DNA of 64,000 bases from Duganella sp. 1411 (GTDB taxonomy: Bacteria; Pseudomonadota; Gammaproteobacteria; Burkholderiales; Burkholderiaceae_D). Numbering within the stretch: position 1 is the stretch's first letter; each line of letters opens with the position of its first letter. Positions 24,797-34,126 of the stretch are shown piece after piece. Location of the stretch: NCBI RefSeq assembly GCF_017833525.1, contig NZ_JAFICD010000004.1, forward strand, positions 124,001 through 188,000. Direction: 5' to 3'. The notes under the pieces are model-generated. The model was not told where the DNA came from and did no database searches. It worked only from the letters and a program-made list of their open reading frames with translations. Position numbers and translations under genes: made by a program.

Positions 24797-27346
24797 ATGA
24801 AAACGCCACAGGCCGCCAACGCCGACACCTTTTTGCCCTACATGCCGGACGTCGCGCGCTGCGAGCTGTCGCTGCGCGAACTCAATCAAATGTGGCAGCT
24901 GATCGAGTCGTCTGCCAAGATGAACTGCCCTGCCGAGGCGCGCCTGCTGCTGCCGGCGATGGTGGCCACCCGCACCGGTTTCGCCCAGCTTGAACGCGCG
25001 CTGATCGCCAATCTGGTGCAGGAAAAGGTGCGCCACGTGCTGGCCGACCTGGGCACCCAGGCGCGCTACGCCATCGATATCCTGGTCCGCAACCTGTTCG
25101 AGCGCACCGCCGATGTCGGCTTCCTGGCCACCGACGTCGATCTGTGCCGCTTCGTCGCCGGCCTCGATGCCGGCGATGGCGCGCTGCAGGCGGCGCGCCG
25201 GCGCCTGTCCGACTACCGCGACAAATACACCGTCTACGACGAGATCCTGCTGCTGGACCTGGACGGGCGCGTGCTGGTGCAGGCCGATCCCGCCACGCCG
25301 GTGGCCCACAGCCGCGATCCGCTGCTGGCCGAGACGCTGGCCGCCTCCGGGTATGTCGAGACCTTCCGCGCCACCGACCTGCGGCCCGGCAAACCGCGCG
25401 CGCTGGTCTACTCGCACCGCATGCGGCACCCCGACAGCGGCGAGCCGGCCGGCGTGCTATGCCTGTGCTTCAATTTCGAGCAGGAGATGGATGCCATCTT
25501 CGCCTCCTACCGCGATCCGTCGCACCGCGCCAACATGCTGCTGCTCGATGCCCAGGACCGCGTCATCAGCAGCGCCGATCCGCTGTGGATACCGGCCGGC
25601 GTCAAGGTGCCGACCAACGTCGACGGCCTGCCGCAGCTGCTGATGTTCGGCGGCCGCGAATACCTGGTGCGCACCTTCCGCTCCGACGGCTACCAGGGCT
25701 ATCCCGGCCCGCCCGGCTGGAAGGGGCAGTTGATGATGCCGATCGACCTGGCTTTCCGCAGCAGCGGCGCCGACGCGCTGGGCGGCGCCGATCCGCGCTT
25801 GATCGAGGGCCTGCTGTCGCACGCCCAGGCGTTCAGCCCCACCCTGCATGAGCTGATGGACGCGGTCACGCGCACCACCCGCACCATCGAACGCATCGTC
25901 TGGAACGGCAAGGTCACCAGCGCCGCCAACGACCAGGCGGACGGCCATGCGCACCACGGCGGCAACGTCAACAAGCTCAATACGGTGCTCGACCAGATCA
26001 CCGAGACCGGCGCGCGCAGCGACGACATCTTCTCCCGCTCGATCCAGGACCTGTACCAGACGGTGCTCGCCGCCAGCATCAGCGAGGCCGAACTGACCTC
26101 GCAGCTGCTGGTCGATATGCTGGACCGTAACCTGTACGAACGCGCCAACGATTGCCGCTGGTGGGCGCTGACGGCGCAACTGCGGCATGGCCTGGCCCAT
26201 CCCTCGCCCGCGCAGACCGCCGCGATGGCCGAAGTCCTCGCCTACATCAACAGTCTTTACACGGTGTACGCCCGCCTGTTCGTCTACGATCGCGGTGGAC
26301 GCGTCGTCGCCAGCACCGGCGATGACGTCGGCGTCGGCGCCCAGATCGACGGCGCCACGCTGGGCCGCGTTTGCGCGCTGCGCGGCGAACTGGATCACTA
26401 TCCCGAACCGTTCGCGCCATCGGCCTTGTACGGCGGCGAGCCGACCTTCATCTATCACGCGGCGATCCGCCATCCGGAACAGGCGTCCACCGTGGTCGGC
26501 GGCATCGGCATCGTGTTCGATTCGCGGCCGGAACTGCTCAACATGCTGCACAGCGGCGTGGCGGGACGGCGCAACATGCAGGCGTTTTTCATCACGCCGG
26601 AGCGCCGCATCCTGTCGTCCACCGATCCGGCCTACGCGCCCGGCGATACGCTGGAACTGGACGCCGGCCTGCTGGCGGCGGCCGACAGCGCGCAAGGCGC
26701 CAGCGTCTCGCGCATCATGGCGCACGGCGGCCAGTATGTGATCGCGGCGTGCACGCGCGCATCCGGGTATCGCGAGTTCCGCGCGGGGACGAATGTCGAT
26801 ATCGAACAGCCGGTGCTGTCGGTGCTGATCGAGTCGTTCGGCCACGTGCGCGACAACTCGGCGCTGGCCGCGCCGCCGGCGCGGATCGAGCGCCACAGCG
26901 ACACCGGTCCGGATTTCGCCATCTTCCACGCCGGCCGCGCCTTGATGGCGCTGAGGGCGGCGTGCATCCAGGAGGCGGTGCCGTTCGCCAAGGTGCAAAA
27001 GGCGGCCGGCAACAACCCGGCGCGCCTCGGCATGCTGGACGTGCCGCTGGCGGGCGGTAAAAAGCATTTTGTGTGGGTGTTCGATCTGGCGCTGCTGGCG
27101 ACCGGCAAACCCGGCGTGGTCACCGACAACAGCCAGGTGATGCTGGTGCGCCTGGGCGACAGCACCATCGGCCTGCTGGTCGACGATCTGCATTCGGTGC
27201 AGCGGTTCGACGCCGCCGACATGACCGAATCGCCGTTGGGATCAGGCGATTCGGCGCTGGCGCCGCGCCTGATCAAGGCCAATCACGGCAACCTGCTGAT
27301 ACAGGAAATCGATATCGAACGCCTGTTCGCGCGCCTGCGCGCCTGA
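24797..27346 (+). CDS. Soluble double-Cache-like protein with C-terminal CheW domain
   Basis: An 849-residue protein. Two similar halves, about 45-330 and 440-680, each contain helical segments followed by a Cache/PAS-like sensor part (YTVYDEILLLDLDGRVLVQ; YTVYARLFVYDRGGRVVAS). A CheW-like domain (about 705-849) contains VVTDNSQVMLVRLGDSTIGLLVDDLHSV. No membrane helix or MCP signalling hairpin is present. Cache domains normally sense outside the cell, so a cytoplasmic double-Cache joined to CheW is unusual. It could feed a ligand or redox signal into chemotaxis arrays. ATG 24797 has CAGGA just upstream. It converges on the MFS gene with a 9-bp gap. Confidence 0.75.
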   Translation: MKTPQAANADTFLPYMPDVARCELSLRELNQMWQLIESSAKMNCPAEARLLLPAMVATRTGFAQLERALIANLVQEKVRHVLADLGTQARYAIDILVRNLFERTADVGFLATDVDLCRFVAGLDAGDGALQAARRRLSDYRDKYTVYDEILLLDLDGRVLVQADPATPVAHSRDPLLAETLAASGYVETFRATDLRPGKPRALVYSHRMRHPDSGEPAGVLCLCFNFEQEMDAIFASYRDPSHRANMLLLDAQDRVISSADPLWIPAGVKVPTNVDGLPQLLMFGGREYLVRTFRSDGYQGYPGPPGWKGQLMMPIDLAFRSSGADALGGADPRLIEGLLSHAQAFSPTLHELMDAVTRTTRTIERIVWNGKVTSAANDQADGHAHHGGNVNKLNTVLDQITETGARSDDIFSRSIQDLYQTVLAASISEAELTSQLLVDMLDRNLYERANDCRWWALTAQLRHGLAHPSPAQTAAMAEVLAYINSLYTVYARLFVYDRGGRVVASTGDDVGVGAQIDGATLGRVCALRGELDHYPEPFAPSALYGGEPTFIYHAAIRHPEQASTVVGGIGIVFDSRPELLNMLHSGVAGRRNMQAFFITPERRILSSTDPAYAPGDTLELDAGLLAAADSAQGASVSRIMAHGGQYVIAACTRASGYREFRAGTNVDIEQPVLSVLIESFGHVRDNSALAAPPARIERHSDTGPDFAIFHAGRALMALRAACIQEAVPFAKVQKAAGNNPARLGMLDVPLAGGKKHFVWVFDLALLATGKPGVVTDNSQVMLVRLGDSTIGLLVDDLHSVQRFDAADMTESPLGSGDSALAPRLIKANHGNLLIQEIDIERLFARLRA

Positions 27347-27355
27347 CCCAGCGGC

Positions 27356-28660
27356 TTACGCGGCGAGGCGCGCGCTCGATTTTTCCTGCCCCTGCAGGCG
27401 CTGGCGGCGATACAGGACCAGGGTGGCGCACAGGCCGCAGGCGGCGGCGAACGTCATCCACCAGCCAGGCGCGCTCTTGTCGCCGGTGTATTCGATCAGG
27501 CCCGTGGCGATCGCCGGCGTGAAGCCGCCGAAGACCGCCGTCGCCAGGCTGTAAGCCAGCGAGAAGCCGACCGTGCGCACTTCGACCGGCATCACCTCGG
27601 TCAGCGCCACCACCATGGCGCCGTTGTAGCTGGCGTACAGGAACGACAGCCACAGTTCCACCTCCAGCATGTGGGAGAAACTTGGCGCGTGCACCAGCCA
27701 ATGCAGCGCCGGATACGCCGTCAGGATCGCCAGCAGCGAAAAGCACAGCAGCAGCGGGCGGCGGCCCACGCGGTCGGACAACGCGCCCATCACCGGCAGC
27801 CAGATGAAGTTGGAGACGCCGACGCACAAGGTGACGATCAGCGCGGCGCTGGTGGTCAGGTGCAGCACGCTCTTGCCGAAGGTGGGGGTGTAGACGGTGA
27901 TCAGGTAGAACGACACCGTGGTCATCGCGACGAGCATCATGCCGGAGATGACCAGCGCCCAGTTGCTGACCATCGAGCGGAAGATCTCCCCGACCTCGGG
28001 GCGGTGTTTGCGGGCTTTGAATTCCTCGGTCTCCTGCAGCGAGCGGCGGATCACGAACAGCACCGGCACGATCATGCAGCCGACGAAGAACGGAATGCGC
28101 CAGCCCCAGTCGCCCACCTGCGCGGGCGTCAGCCACCGGTTCAAGCCGTAGCCCAGCGCGGCGGCGGCCACCACGGCCACCTGCTGGCTGGCCGACTGCC
28201 AGCTGACGTAGAAGCCCTTGCGGCCCGGCGTGGCCATCTCGGCCAGGTAGACCGACACGCCGCCCAGCTCCACGCCGGCCGAGAAGCCCTGCAGCAGGCG
28301 CCCGGTGAGCACCAGCAGCGGCGCCATGTAGCCGATGGTGGCGTAGCCGGGCACGCAGGCGATCAGCAGCGTTCCCATCGCCATCAGCGCCAGCGTGACG
28401 ATCAAGCCCTTGCGGCGGCCGACGCGGTCGACGTAGGCGCCGAGGAAGATGGCGCCCAATGGCCGCATCAGGAAGCCGGCGCCGAAAGTCATGAAGGTCA
28501 TCATCAGCGACGCCAGTTCGTCGCCGGCCGGGAAGAAGGCGTTGGCGATGGCGGTGGCGTAAAAGCCGAACAGGAAGAAGTCGAACATCTCCATGAAGTT
28601 GCCGCTGACGACGCGGAAAACGGTGCCGGGGCGGGATTGCGGTGTGGTGGTGGATGTCAT
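27356..28660 (-). CDS. MFS transporter, citrate/tricarballylate:proton symporter type
   Basis: A 434-residue inner-membrane permease with 12 predicted helices. The MFS cytoplasmic motifs DRVGRRKG (between helices 2 and 3) and SDRVGRRP (helices 8-9) are both present, and NFMEMFDFFLFGFYA at the first helix is typical of the metabolite:H+ symporter family (citrate CitA, tricarballylate TcuC, proline ProP). The exact substrate cannot be assigned, but a di- or tricarboxylate is likely. It is a single gene, convergent with the Cache-CheW gene. Confidence 0.88.
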   Translation of the reverse strand: MTSTTTPQSRPGTVFRVVSGNFMEMFDFFLFGFYATAIANAFFPAGDELASLMMTFMTFGAGFLMRPLGAIFLGAYVDRVGRRKGLIVTLALMAMGTLLIACVPGYATIGYMAPLLVLTGRLLQGFSAGVELGGVSVYLAEMATPGRKGFYVSWQSASQQVAVVAAAALGYGLNRWLTPAQVGDWGWRIPFFVGCMIVPVLFVIRRSLQETEEFKARKHRPEVGEIFRSMVSNWALVISGMMLVAMTTVSFYLITVYTPTFGKSVLHLTTSAALIVTLCVGVSNFIWLPVMGALSDRVGRRPLLLCFSLLAILTAYPALHWLVHAPSFSHMLEVELWLSFLYASYNGAMVVALTEVMPVEVRTVGFSLAYSLATAVFGGFTPAIATGLIEYTGDKSAPGWWMTFAAACGLCATLVLYRRQRLQGQEKSSARLAA

Positions 28661-28900
28661 GTGGTCCTCGATACGATGCGGTCTTCGCGATCATACGCGC
28701 TTTGTGCCCGACTTGCCCGGTGCCGCCGGGCTCGGCGCGCGGCGCCCGGGCGGCGGCGGCCACCCAAAAACGTAGCCACAACGCAACACATTTTCACTTT
28801 TTCGCAGTTCGTCGCAAAGTTGTCGGTCCGGGTGGCGAAGTTCAGTAAAATCAACGTTATCAGAATGAGTAACCATCGAACCAACCATTGAGGATACACC
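28661..28900. other. Divergent promoter region, MFS and GIN genes
   Basis: This 240-bp gap separates two divergently transcribed genes. The left half is very GC-rich; the right half (about 28785-28895) is AT-richer and should hold the GIN-gene promoter. No gene, strong palindrome or clear promoter hexamers could be defended. Confidence 0.35.
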
Positions 28901-29557
28901 ATGCGCCGCACCGCTTCCGCCATCCCGACCACCGCCCTCGCCATCGCCCTGGGCGCCGCCTTGACCGTGGCGAGCGTGCCCGTGCTGGCGGCGGAATCGA
29001 CCCGCGCGCTGCCGTCGTTCATCGCCGTCAACGCCAAGGGCGCGTTCGCGATGACGGTCGAAGTGGGCAAGGCGCAGTCGGTGGTGGTCAGCGGCGACGA
29101 CAAATTCGTCGCCTCCGTGAAGACCGAGGTGCTCGACAACGAGCTGCAGATCACCATGCCCGATAAGAGCTACAACGGCGGCAAGGGCGATCCGCGCATC
29201 ACCATCACCGTGCCTTCGCTGAGCCGCGTGAAGGTCGAAGGCGCCGGCGAGACCATCATCAGCAAGGTCAACACCGATCGCCTCGACATCGGCTACCTGG
29301 GCGCCGGCCACCTGGTCGCCAGCGGCAAGGTCAAGTACCTGCGCCTGAACGCCAAGGGCGTCGGCGAGGTCGATACCAAGGCGCTGCACGCGGACCGGGT
29401 CGATGTCAATTTCGAAGGCGTGGGCAACGTCAGCGTCTATGCCAGCGATTTGCTCAACGCCGTGGCCAAGGGCATGGGGTCGTTGAACTACTATGGCAAG
29501 CCGAAAACGGTCAACAAGTCGGTATCGGGCATCGGCAGCGTCAGCGCCCGCGACTAG
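28901..29557 (+). CDS. Exported GIN-domain (DUF2807) protein
   Basis: A 218-residue exported protein with a signal peptide (1-31, ending LAAE). The mature part is a right-handed beta-helix-like GIN domain (putative auto-transporter adhesin head, DUF2807): FIAVNAKGAFAMTVEVGKAQ, VEGAGETIIS, LNAKGVGEVD, FEGVGNVSVY, a GxG-rich ladder. Function is unknown; a cell-surface or envelope role is assumed. It is followed within 100 bp by a GGDEF-EAL gene, and a lipoprotein paralogue lies on the other side of that gene. Confidence 0.85.
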   Translation: MRRTASAIPTTALAIALGAALTVASVPVLAAESTRALPSFIAVNAKGAFAMTVEVGKAQSVVVSGDDKFVASVKTEVLDNELQITMPDKSYNGGKGDPRITITVPSLSRVKVEGAGETIISKVNTDRLDIGYLGAGHLVASGKVKYLRLNAKGVGEVDTKALHADRVDVNFEGVGNVSVYASDLLNAVAKGMGSLNYYGKPKTVNKSVSGIGSVSARD

Positions 29558-29655
29558 ACCGCGCCGGCAGGCCGGTGACACGGTTGGCGATTACGGGTAC
29601 CATCGAAAGCACCAACGAATCACAATCAATCCATCGCACCGGGGAGACGGCAAAC

Positions 29656-31548
29656 GTGGCTGCGCCGAACGACATCGCGCACTGGCGCGCGCAGATCTTC
29701 GCCAGGCTGCTGCTGATCGTGTTCCTGCTCGGGGTGGTCACGGCCATCCCCAGCATGCTGCTGGCCGCCGGCGAGGGCATGTGGTCCATCGTCGTCATCG
29801 ACTTCGTCGCGCTGTGCTGGCTCGGCGCCATCCTGCTGCTGCGCCGCGTCGCCTACACCGTCCGCGTGATCAACTTCCTGGCGGTCGCCTTCGTGGTCGG
29901 CGTCGGCCTGCTGCTCAAGGTCGGACCGGTCAGCCAGATCTACCTGATGGCCGTCCCGGTGCTCGCCGCGCTGCTGCTCGGATTGCGCCCGGCGATATGG
30001 ACGCTGCTGCTGGCCGGACTGGCGGTGATGGTGCTCGGCTTCGACGAAAACGCCAAGGTGCACATCGAGGGCATGCCGGACCACGCCTTCCTCAAGTCGG
30101 CCATCATCTCGCTCAACTTCATGTTCATGACGGCGGTGCTGACGTTGTCGTGCGCGGTGCTGCTGCAGCAGCTGGCGCGCTCGTTCGACGAGCTGCGCGC
30201 CAGCGCCGATTCGCTCGAGCGCCTGGCGTTCTTCGACGTGCTCACCGGCCTGCCCAACCGCCGCCTGCTGATGGACCGCATCGAGACGCTGCTGGCCAGC
30301 TCCGCGCGCAGCGCCACCTTCAGCGCGGTAATGTTCATCGATCTCGATCGATTCAAAACCATCAACGACGCGCGCGGCCACGCGATCGGCGACGCGCTGC
30401 TGCGCATGGCGGCCGAGCGCCTGAGCCAACTGGTGCGCAAGGCCGACACCGTGGCGCGCATCGGCGGCGACGATTTCGTCGTGGTGCTGGCGCACCTGGG
30501 CGACGATCTGGAAAGCGCCACGCGCGCCGCGCGGACGGTGGCCGACAAGGTTCGCCTCGACATCGGCAGGGAGTTCGAGATCGAAGGCCAGCTTTATGCG
30601 TTGACCGCCAGCACCGGCGTGACGATGCTACCCAAATCGAGACCGGCGACGCAGCAGCAGAACGCGCACGACCTGCTGCGCGAGGCCGACACGGCGATGT
30701 ACCGCGTCAAGGCCGAGGGGCGCAACGGCATCGCCTTCTTCGAGGCGGCGATGCAGACGGCGGTGGAACAGCGGCTGTCGATGGAACGCGACCTGGCCGC
30801 CGCGCTGGCCGCCGGCGACCTGCGGATGCACGTGCAGCCGCAGGTCGACCGCGACGGCCGCGCGATCGGCGGCGAGCTGTTGATGCGCTGGCCGCTGGCC
30901 GACGGCACGATGGTGGCGCCGTCGGTCTTCATCCCGGTGGCGGAGGAATCGGGACTGATCGTGGCGCTGGGCGCGTGGGCGCTGCGCCAGGCCTGCGAGG
31001 CGGTGCTGCTGCTGGAGCGCGCCGGCCTGCCGATGCCGCTGTCGGTCAACGTCAGCCCCAGCCAGTTCCGCCAGCCCGATTTCGTCGCGCTGGTGCGGCG
31101 CACGCTGGCCGACACCGGCGCGCCCGCCGGGCGGCTGATACTGGAGGTGACCGAAGGGCTGCTGATCGATAAACTGGACGACACCGTGGAGCGCATGCGG
31201 CAGTTGGCGGAACTCGGGCTGCGCTTTTCGATCGACGATTTCGGCACCGGTTATTCGAGCCTGGCGTACCTGAAGAAGATGCCGCTGTATGAGCTGAAGA
31301 TAGACCGCGGCTTCATCGTCGACGCGCCGGACGACGGCAGCAGCGCGGCGCTGGTGCAATCGATCCTGGCGATGGCCGGGCATCTGGGTTTGCACGTGGT
31401 GGCGGAGGGGGTGGAAACGCGGGCGCAGGCCGATTTCCTGATCGGCCACGGTTGCCCGTGCCTGCAGGGCTATCTGTACGCGCGGCCGATGCCGCTGGCG
31501 GCGCTGATCGACCAGCTGACGAAAAGCCCGGCCACAGCGGCCGGATGA
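29656..31548 (+). CDS. Membrane GGDEF-EAL cyclic-di-GMP protein
   Basis: An inner-membrane c-di-GMP turnover protein of about 630 residues. Five or six helices form an N-terminal sensor, followed by GGDEF (signature GGDDF in RIGGDDFVVVL, not the usual GGDEF) and EAL (ELL in GGELLMRW). The EAL site keeps its other key residues: NVSPSQF, EVTEG, DDFGTGYSSL, KIDRGFI, AEGVET, QGYL. Phosphodiesterase activity is therefore likely, and cyclase activity uncertain. The GTG at 29656 is chosen because GGGGAG lies 9 nt upstream; another GTG at 29575 is in frame. No GGDEF inhibitory RxxD site was identified. Confidence 0.88.
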   Translation: MAAPNDIAHWRAQIFARLLLIVFLLGVVTAIPSMLLAAGEGMWSIVVIDFVALCWLGAILLLRRVAYTVRVINFLAVAFVVGVGLLLKVGPVSQIYLMAVPVLAALLLGLRPAIWTLLLAGLAVMVLGFDENAKVHIEGMPDHAFLKSAIISLNFMFMTAVLTLSCAVLLQQLARSFDELRASADSLERLAFFDVLTGLPNRRLLMDRIETLLASSARSATFSAVMFIDLDRFKTINDARGHAIGDALLRMAAERLSQLVRKADTVARIGGDDFVVVLAHLGDDLESATRAARTVADKVRLDIGREFEIEGQLYALTASTGVTMLPKSRPATQQQNAHDLLREADTAMYRVKAEGRNGIAFFEAAMQTAVEQRLSMERDLAAALAAGDLRMHVQPQVDRDGRAIGGELLMRWPLADGTMVAPSVFIPVAEESGLIVALGAWALRQACEAVLLLERAGLPMPLSVNVSPSQFRQPDFVALVRRTLADTGAPAGRLILEVTEGLLIDKLDDTVERMRQLAELGLRFSIDDFGTGYSSLAYLKKMPLYELKIDRGFIVDAPDDGSSAALVQSILAMAGHLGLHVVAEGVETRAQADFLIGHGCPCLQGYLYARPMPLAALIDQLTKSPATAAG

Positions 31549-31557
31549 ATTTGGGAT

Positions 31558-31656
31558 CACGTAGGGCGGATTAGGCGGAACGCCGTAATCCGCCATCTTT
31601 GAGCCGCCGACGGCGCATGCATGGCGGATTACGCTACGCTAATCCGCCCTACGTGG
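31558..31656. repeat. Palindromic repeat locus 3
   Basis: This is the same two-unit block as locus 2 but in opposite orientation: it starts CACGTAGGGCGGATTAGGCG and ends CTAATCCGCCCTACGTG, with GCATGCATG in the middle. It lies between the convergent GGDEF-EAL and GIN lipoprotein genes. Strong similarity with locus 2, even in the linker, indicates recent spread or gene conversion. Confidence 0.88.
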
Positions 31657-31695
31657 TTCCGGGGTTCAGACGGACAGTTCATGTCGTGGACATTT

Positions 31696-32592
31696 TTATT
31701 GCAGCACGCTGACCCTTTTGCCGCTGACGCTGCGCTGCGCCGGATTACCATACACGGTGACGCGCCCGGACCCATTGGCGTCGGCCACCAGCGACTGGCT
31801 GACGCCGGCCGAGATGCTACCCGAGCCATTCGCGCTCAACTCCGCGCTCTGCCCCGTCAAGCCGGCCAAATCGGCGCTGCCCGAGCCGTACACGCGCACC
31901 ACCATATTGCGCACGCTGCCGCTGGCGTTGACGCCGCCCGACCCGTGCAAATCCAGGTTGAGCGACTCGCCCTGCAGACGCCCCAGGTTGAGCCGCCCGG
32001 AGCCGTTCAAGCTGGCCAACGCGGAGCCGCTTTGCAGGCCGGCGGCGTCGATGCCGCCGGAACCGTTCAAGCGCACCTCCAGCCGGCCGACGTCGCCTGC
32101 CAGCCGCACCGAGCGCGAGCCGTTCTGGCTCAGGTTCAGCGGGCCGCCATTGAGGCCGGAGACCGACAACCGCCCGGAGCCGTTCGAATGGATCTGGCGC
32201 AGCTGGGGCGTGGTATAGAGCACCCGCAGCGGCGCGGACGAGCGCACGTTGCCGTCGACCCAGACGCGCAAGGTGCCGCCGCCGGCGTCGGTGCGCACCA
32301 GCGGCAGCAGGTTGCCGTCGCCTTCGACCCGCAGCGAGGCCGCCTCGCCGACCCGCACCTCGACCTCCAGCGCGCCGTTGATATCGAGGCCGTCGACGTT
32401 GGCGGCGACGACGGCGTCGCGCCGTTCGACGGCGCCCTGGCCGTTGCCCTCGACCGTGCCGCCGCCGAAGGCCGATTTATACTGCATGCTGCCGTCCTCC
32501 GGGACGACGATGACGGCGCAACCGGCCAGGGTGGCGAGGGTGGCGCAAGCGGCGATGGTGGCGATGGCGATGGCGATGGCGGAGCGGCGCAT
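31696..32592 (-). CDS. GIN-domain (DUF2807) lipoprotein
   Basis: A 298-residue lipoprotein. A signal peptide ends at a lipobox (LAGC, Cys25). The mature chain has the GIN beta-ladder, with many N-G-S-G and G-S-G repeats (SNGSGRLSV, LNGSGGIDA, LNGSGRLNL, LHGSGGVNA, YGSGSADL, ANGSGSISA). It is longer than the paralogue at 28901 and more regular. The family is common in Bacteroidetes and present in Burkholderiales; function is unknown. An envelope location is expected from the lipid anchor. Confidence 0.86.
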   Translation of the reverse strand: MRRSAIAIAIATIAACATLATLAGCAVIVVPEDGSMQYKSAFGGGTVEGNGQGAVERRDAVVAANVDGLDINGALEVEVRVGEAASLRVEGDGNLLPLVRTDAGGGTLRVWVDGNVRSSAPLRVLYTTPQLRQIHSNGSGRLSVSGLNGGPLNLSQNGSRSVRLAGDVGRLEVRLNGSGGIDAAGLQSGSALASLNGSGRLNLGRLQGESLNLDLHGSGGVNASGSVRNMVVRVYGSGSADLAGLTGQSAELSANGSGSISAGVSQSLVADANGSGRVTVYGNPAQRSVSGKRVSVLQ

Positions 32593-32739
32593 GATCGGAT
32601 ATCCGTGAAGTTATAGTGTTATCACTATAGCCAGTCGCCCGCGGCCGTGCCCGCGCCATGCGACAAAACGCCGAAACCGTGGAATGAAGCGTCGATAAGG
32701 CCGGCGGCGCCGGAATCCGCGGACGACAACGGTGCTAAC

Positions 32740-33123
32740 ATGGCGGCCATGGATACGACGCCCCCCTCCCCTTCCGCCGACAGCCTGCTGCTGCTGCGCG
32801 ACCTGACCCGCGCGTTCGCCCGCGAGCGCGACTGGGAGCAGTTCCACACCCCGAAAAACCTGGCCATGGCGCTGTCGGTGGAGGTGGCGGAACTGGCCGA
32901 GCATTTCCAGTGGCTGCACACCGGCGCCGACGCCGAACTCGATGACGCCAAGCGCGCCGGCATCCGTCACGAACTGGCCGACGTGCTGCTATACCTGGTG
33001 CAACTGGCCGACAAGAGCGGCGTCGACCTGCGCGCCGCCGCGCTGGAGAAAATAACGCTCAACGCGGCCAAATACCCGGCCGACCGGGTGCGCGGCGACG
33101 CCCGCAAATCCACCGACTACTAA
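32740..33123 (+). CDS. MazG-like nucleotide pyrophosphohydrolase
   Basis: A protein of about 127 residues from the all-alpha NTP pyrophosphatase superfamily (RS21-C6/MazG-like). The magnesium-binding pattern is visible as EVAELAEHF then HELADVLLYL (ExxE and ExxD). Such enzymes remove non-canonical or excess dNTPs, often acting on dCTP. Length fits a single-domain member. Start is uncertain (ATG 32740 or 32749; no clear ribosome site). It converges with the hydrolase gene, the two stops overlapping by 3 nt. Confidence 0.85.
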   Translation: MAAMDTTPPSPSADSLLLLRDLTRAFARERDWEQFHTPKNLAMALSVEVAELAEHFQWLHTGADAELDDAKRAGIRHELADVLLYLVQLADKSGVDLRAAALEKITLNAAKYPADRVRGDARKSTDY

Positions 33124-34037
33124 TTAATAGCGGGCTGGCCGACGCCGAGCGCCTTGCGGATCTGCGCCGCGACGATGGGCCACGACGGCGACGTCGCCGC
33201 CACCTCGTCGTAATGGCTCGCCCCCGGCAGCGTGATCACCTCGGCCGCGTCGCCGGCGGCGATGGCGCGGCGCGCGTAATCGTGCCCGGCGCGCGGCGGC
33301 GAGACCGTGTCGAACTCGCCGTGGATCAGCACCGTGCGCACGCCGGCCGGCAGCATCTCGGCCGGCGAGGTGTCGGCGAAGACGTCCGGCCGCGCGGCGC
33401 TCGGCGCGCCGGCCAGTTGCGCGGTGGCGCGCTCGCAACTGGTCTGGATCAGCCGCGCCTCGTTGCGCAGGTCGGCCAGGCCTCCGAGGCTGATCACGGT
33501 GGGCACCGGCAGCGGATCGGCCACGTACAGGGGGCTGGTGCGCGGCAGGCGCGCGCGCGAGCCGGCCCATTGCGCCAGGTGGCCGCCGGCCGAGTGCCCG
33601 ACCAGCACGATGCGCGACAGGTCGAGCCGGTGCGGCGGGGCGAGCGCGCGCAGGCGGTCGATCGCGGTGGCGACGTCGTGGTACATGCCGGGGTAGCCGC
33701 CGCCGTCCTCGTCGACGCGGCGGTATTCGATGTTCCACACCGCCACGCCCTGGCGCAGCAGGTCGCCGGCCATGTTGCGCATCTGCGTGATGCCGCCGAA
33801 CTGGCTGGTCCAGCAGCCGCCGTGGATGACGGCGGCGACCGGGAACGGGCCGTCGCCGGCCGGCGCGAACAGCTCGGCGAACTGGGACGGGGCGGCGCCG
33901 TAGGCTTCGCGCAGGCCGGGGGCAGGGCCGTCGAGGGCCAGGTAGTCCTGTAGCGTCATCGGCGCGGCCGCGCCGGAGGCGCCCGCATTGCCCGCGGTGG
34001 CGGCGGCCAGCACGGTTCTGCCCATCGTCTTCAACAT
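33120..34037 (-). CDS. Exported alpha/beta hydrolase (esterase, HSL-like)
   Basis: A 305-residue hydrolase with a probable signal or anchor at the N-terminus. The oxyanion motif HGGCW and the nucleophile elbow GHSAGG are both present; the acid in GEFDTVS and His in ASHYDE complete the triad. This fits the HSL/arylformamidase-like group. AAGGAG lies 7 nt before ATG 34037; an upstream start at 34064 is less likely. It follows the TBDT of the amine-oxidation operon by 89 bp on the same strand, so it may be its last gene, possibly acting on an ester or formyl-amide substrate (inference). Confidence 0.85.
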   Translation of the reverse strand: MLKTMGRTVLAAATAGNAGASGAAAPMTLQDYLALDGPAPGLREAYGAAPSQFAELFAPAGDGPFPVAAVIHGGCWTSQFGGITQMRNMAGDLLRQGVAVWNIEYRRVDEDGGGYPGMYHDVATAIDRLRALAPPHRLDLSRIVLVGHSAGGHLAQWAGSRARLPRTSPLYVADPLPVPTVISLGGLADLRNEARLIQTSCERATAQLAGAPSAARPDVFADTSPAEMLPAGVRTVLIHGEFDTVSPPRAGHDYARRAIAAGDAAEVITLPGASHYDEVAATSPSWPIVAAQIRKALGVGQPAIN

Positions 34038-34126
34038 GCGTCGCTCCTTGGTGGAAGCCGCCATGCTACACCAAAAGAAAACCGCCCCGGAGGGCGGTCG
34101 TGGCAGGACGATATACAGCTAACCTC

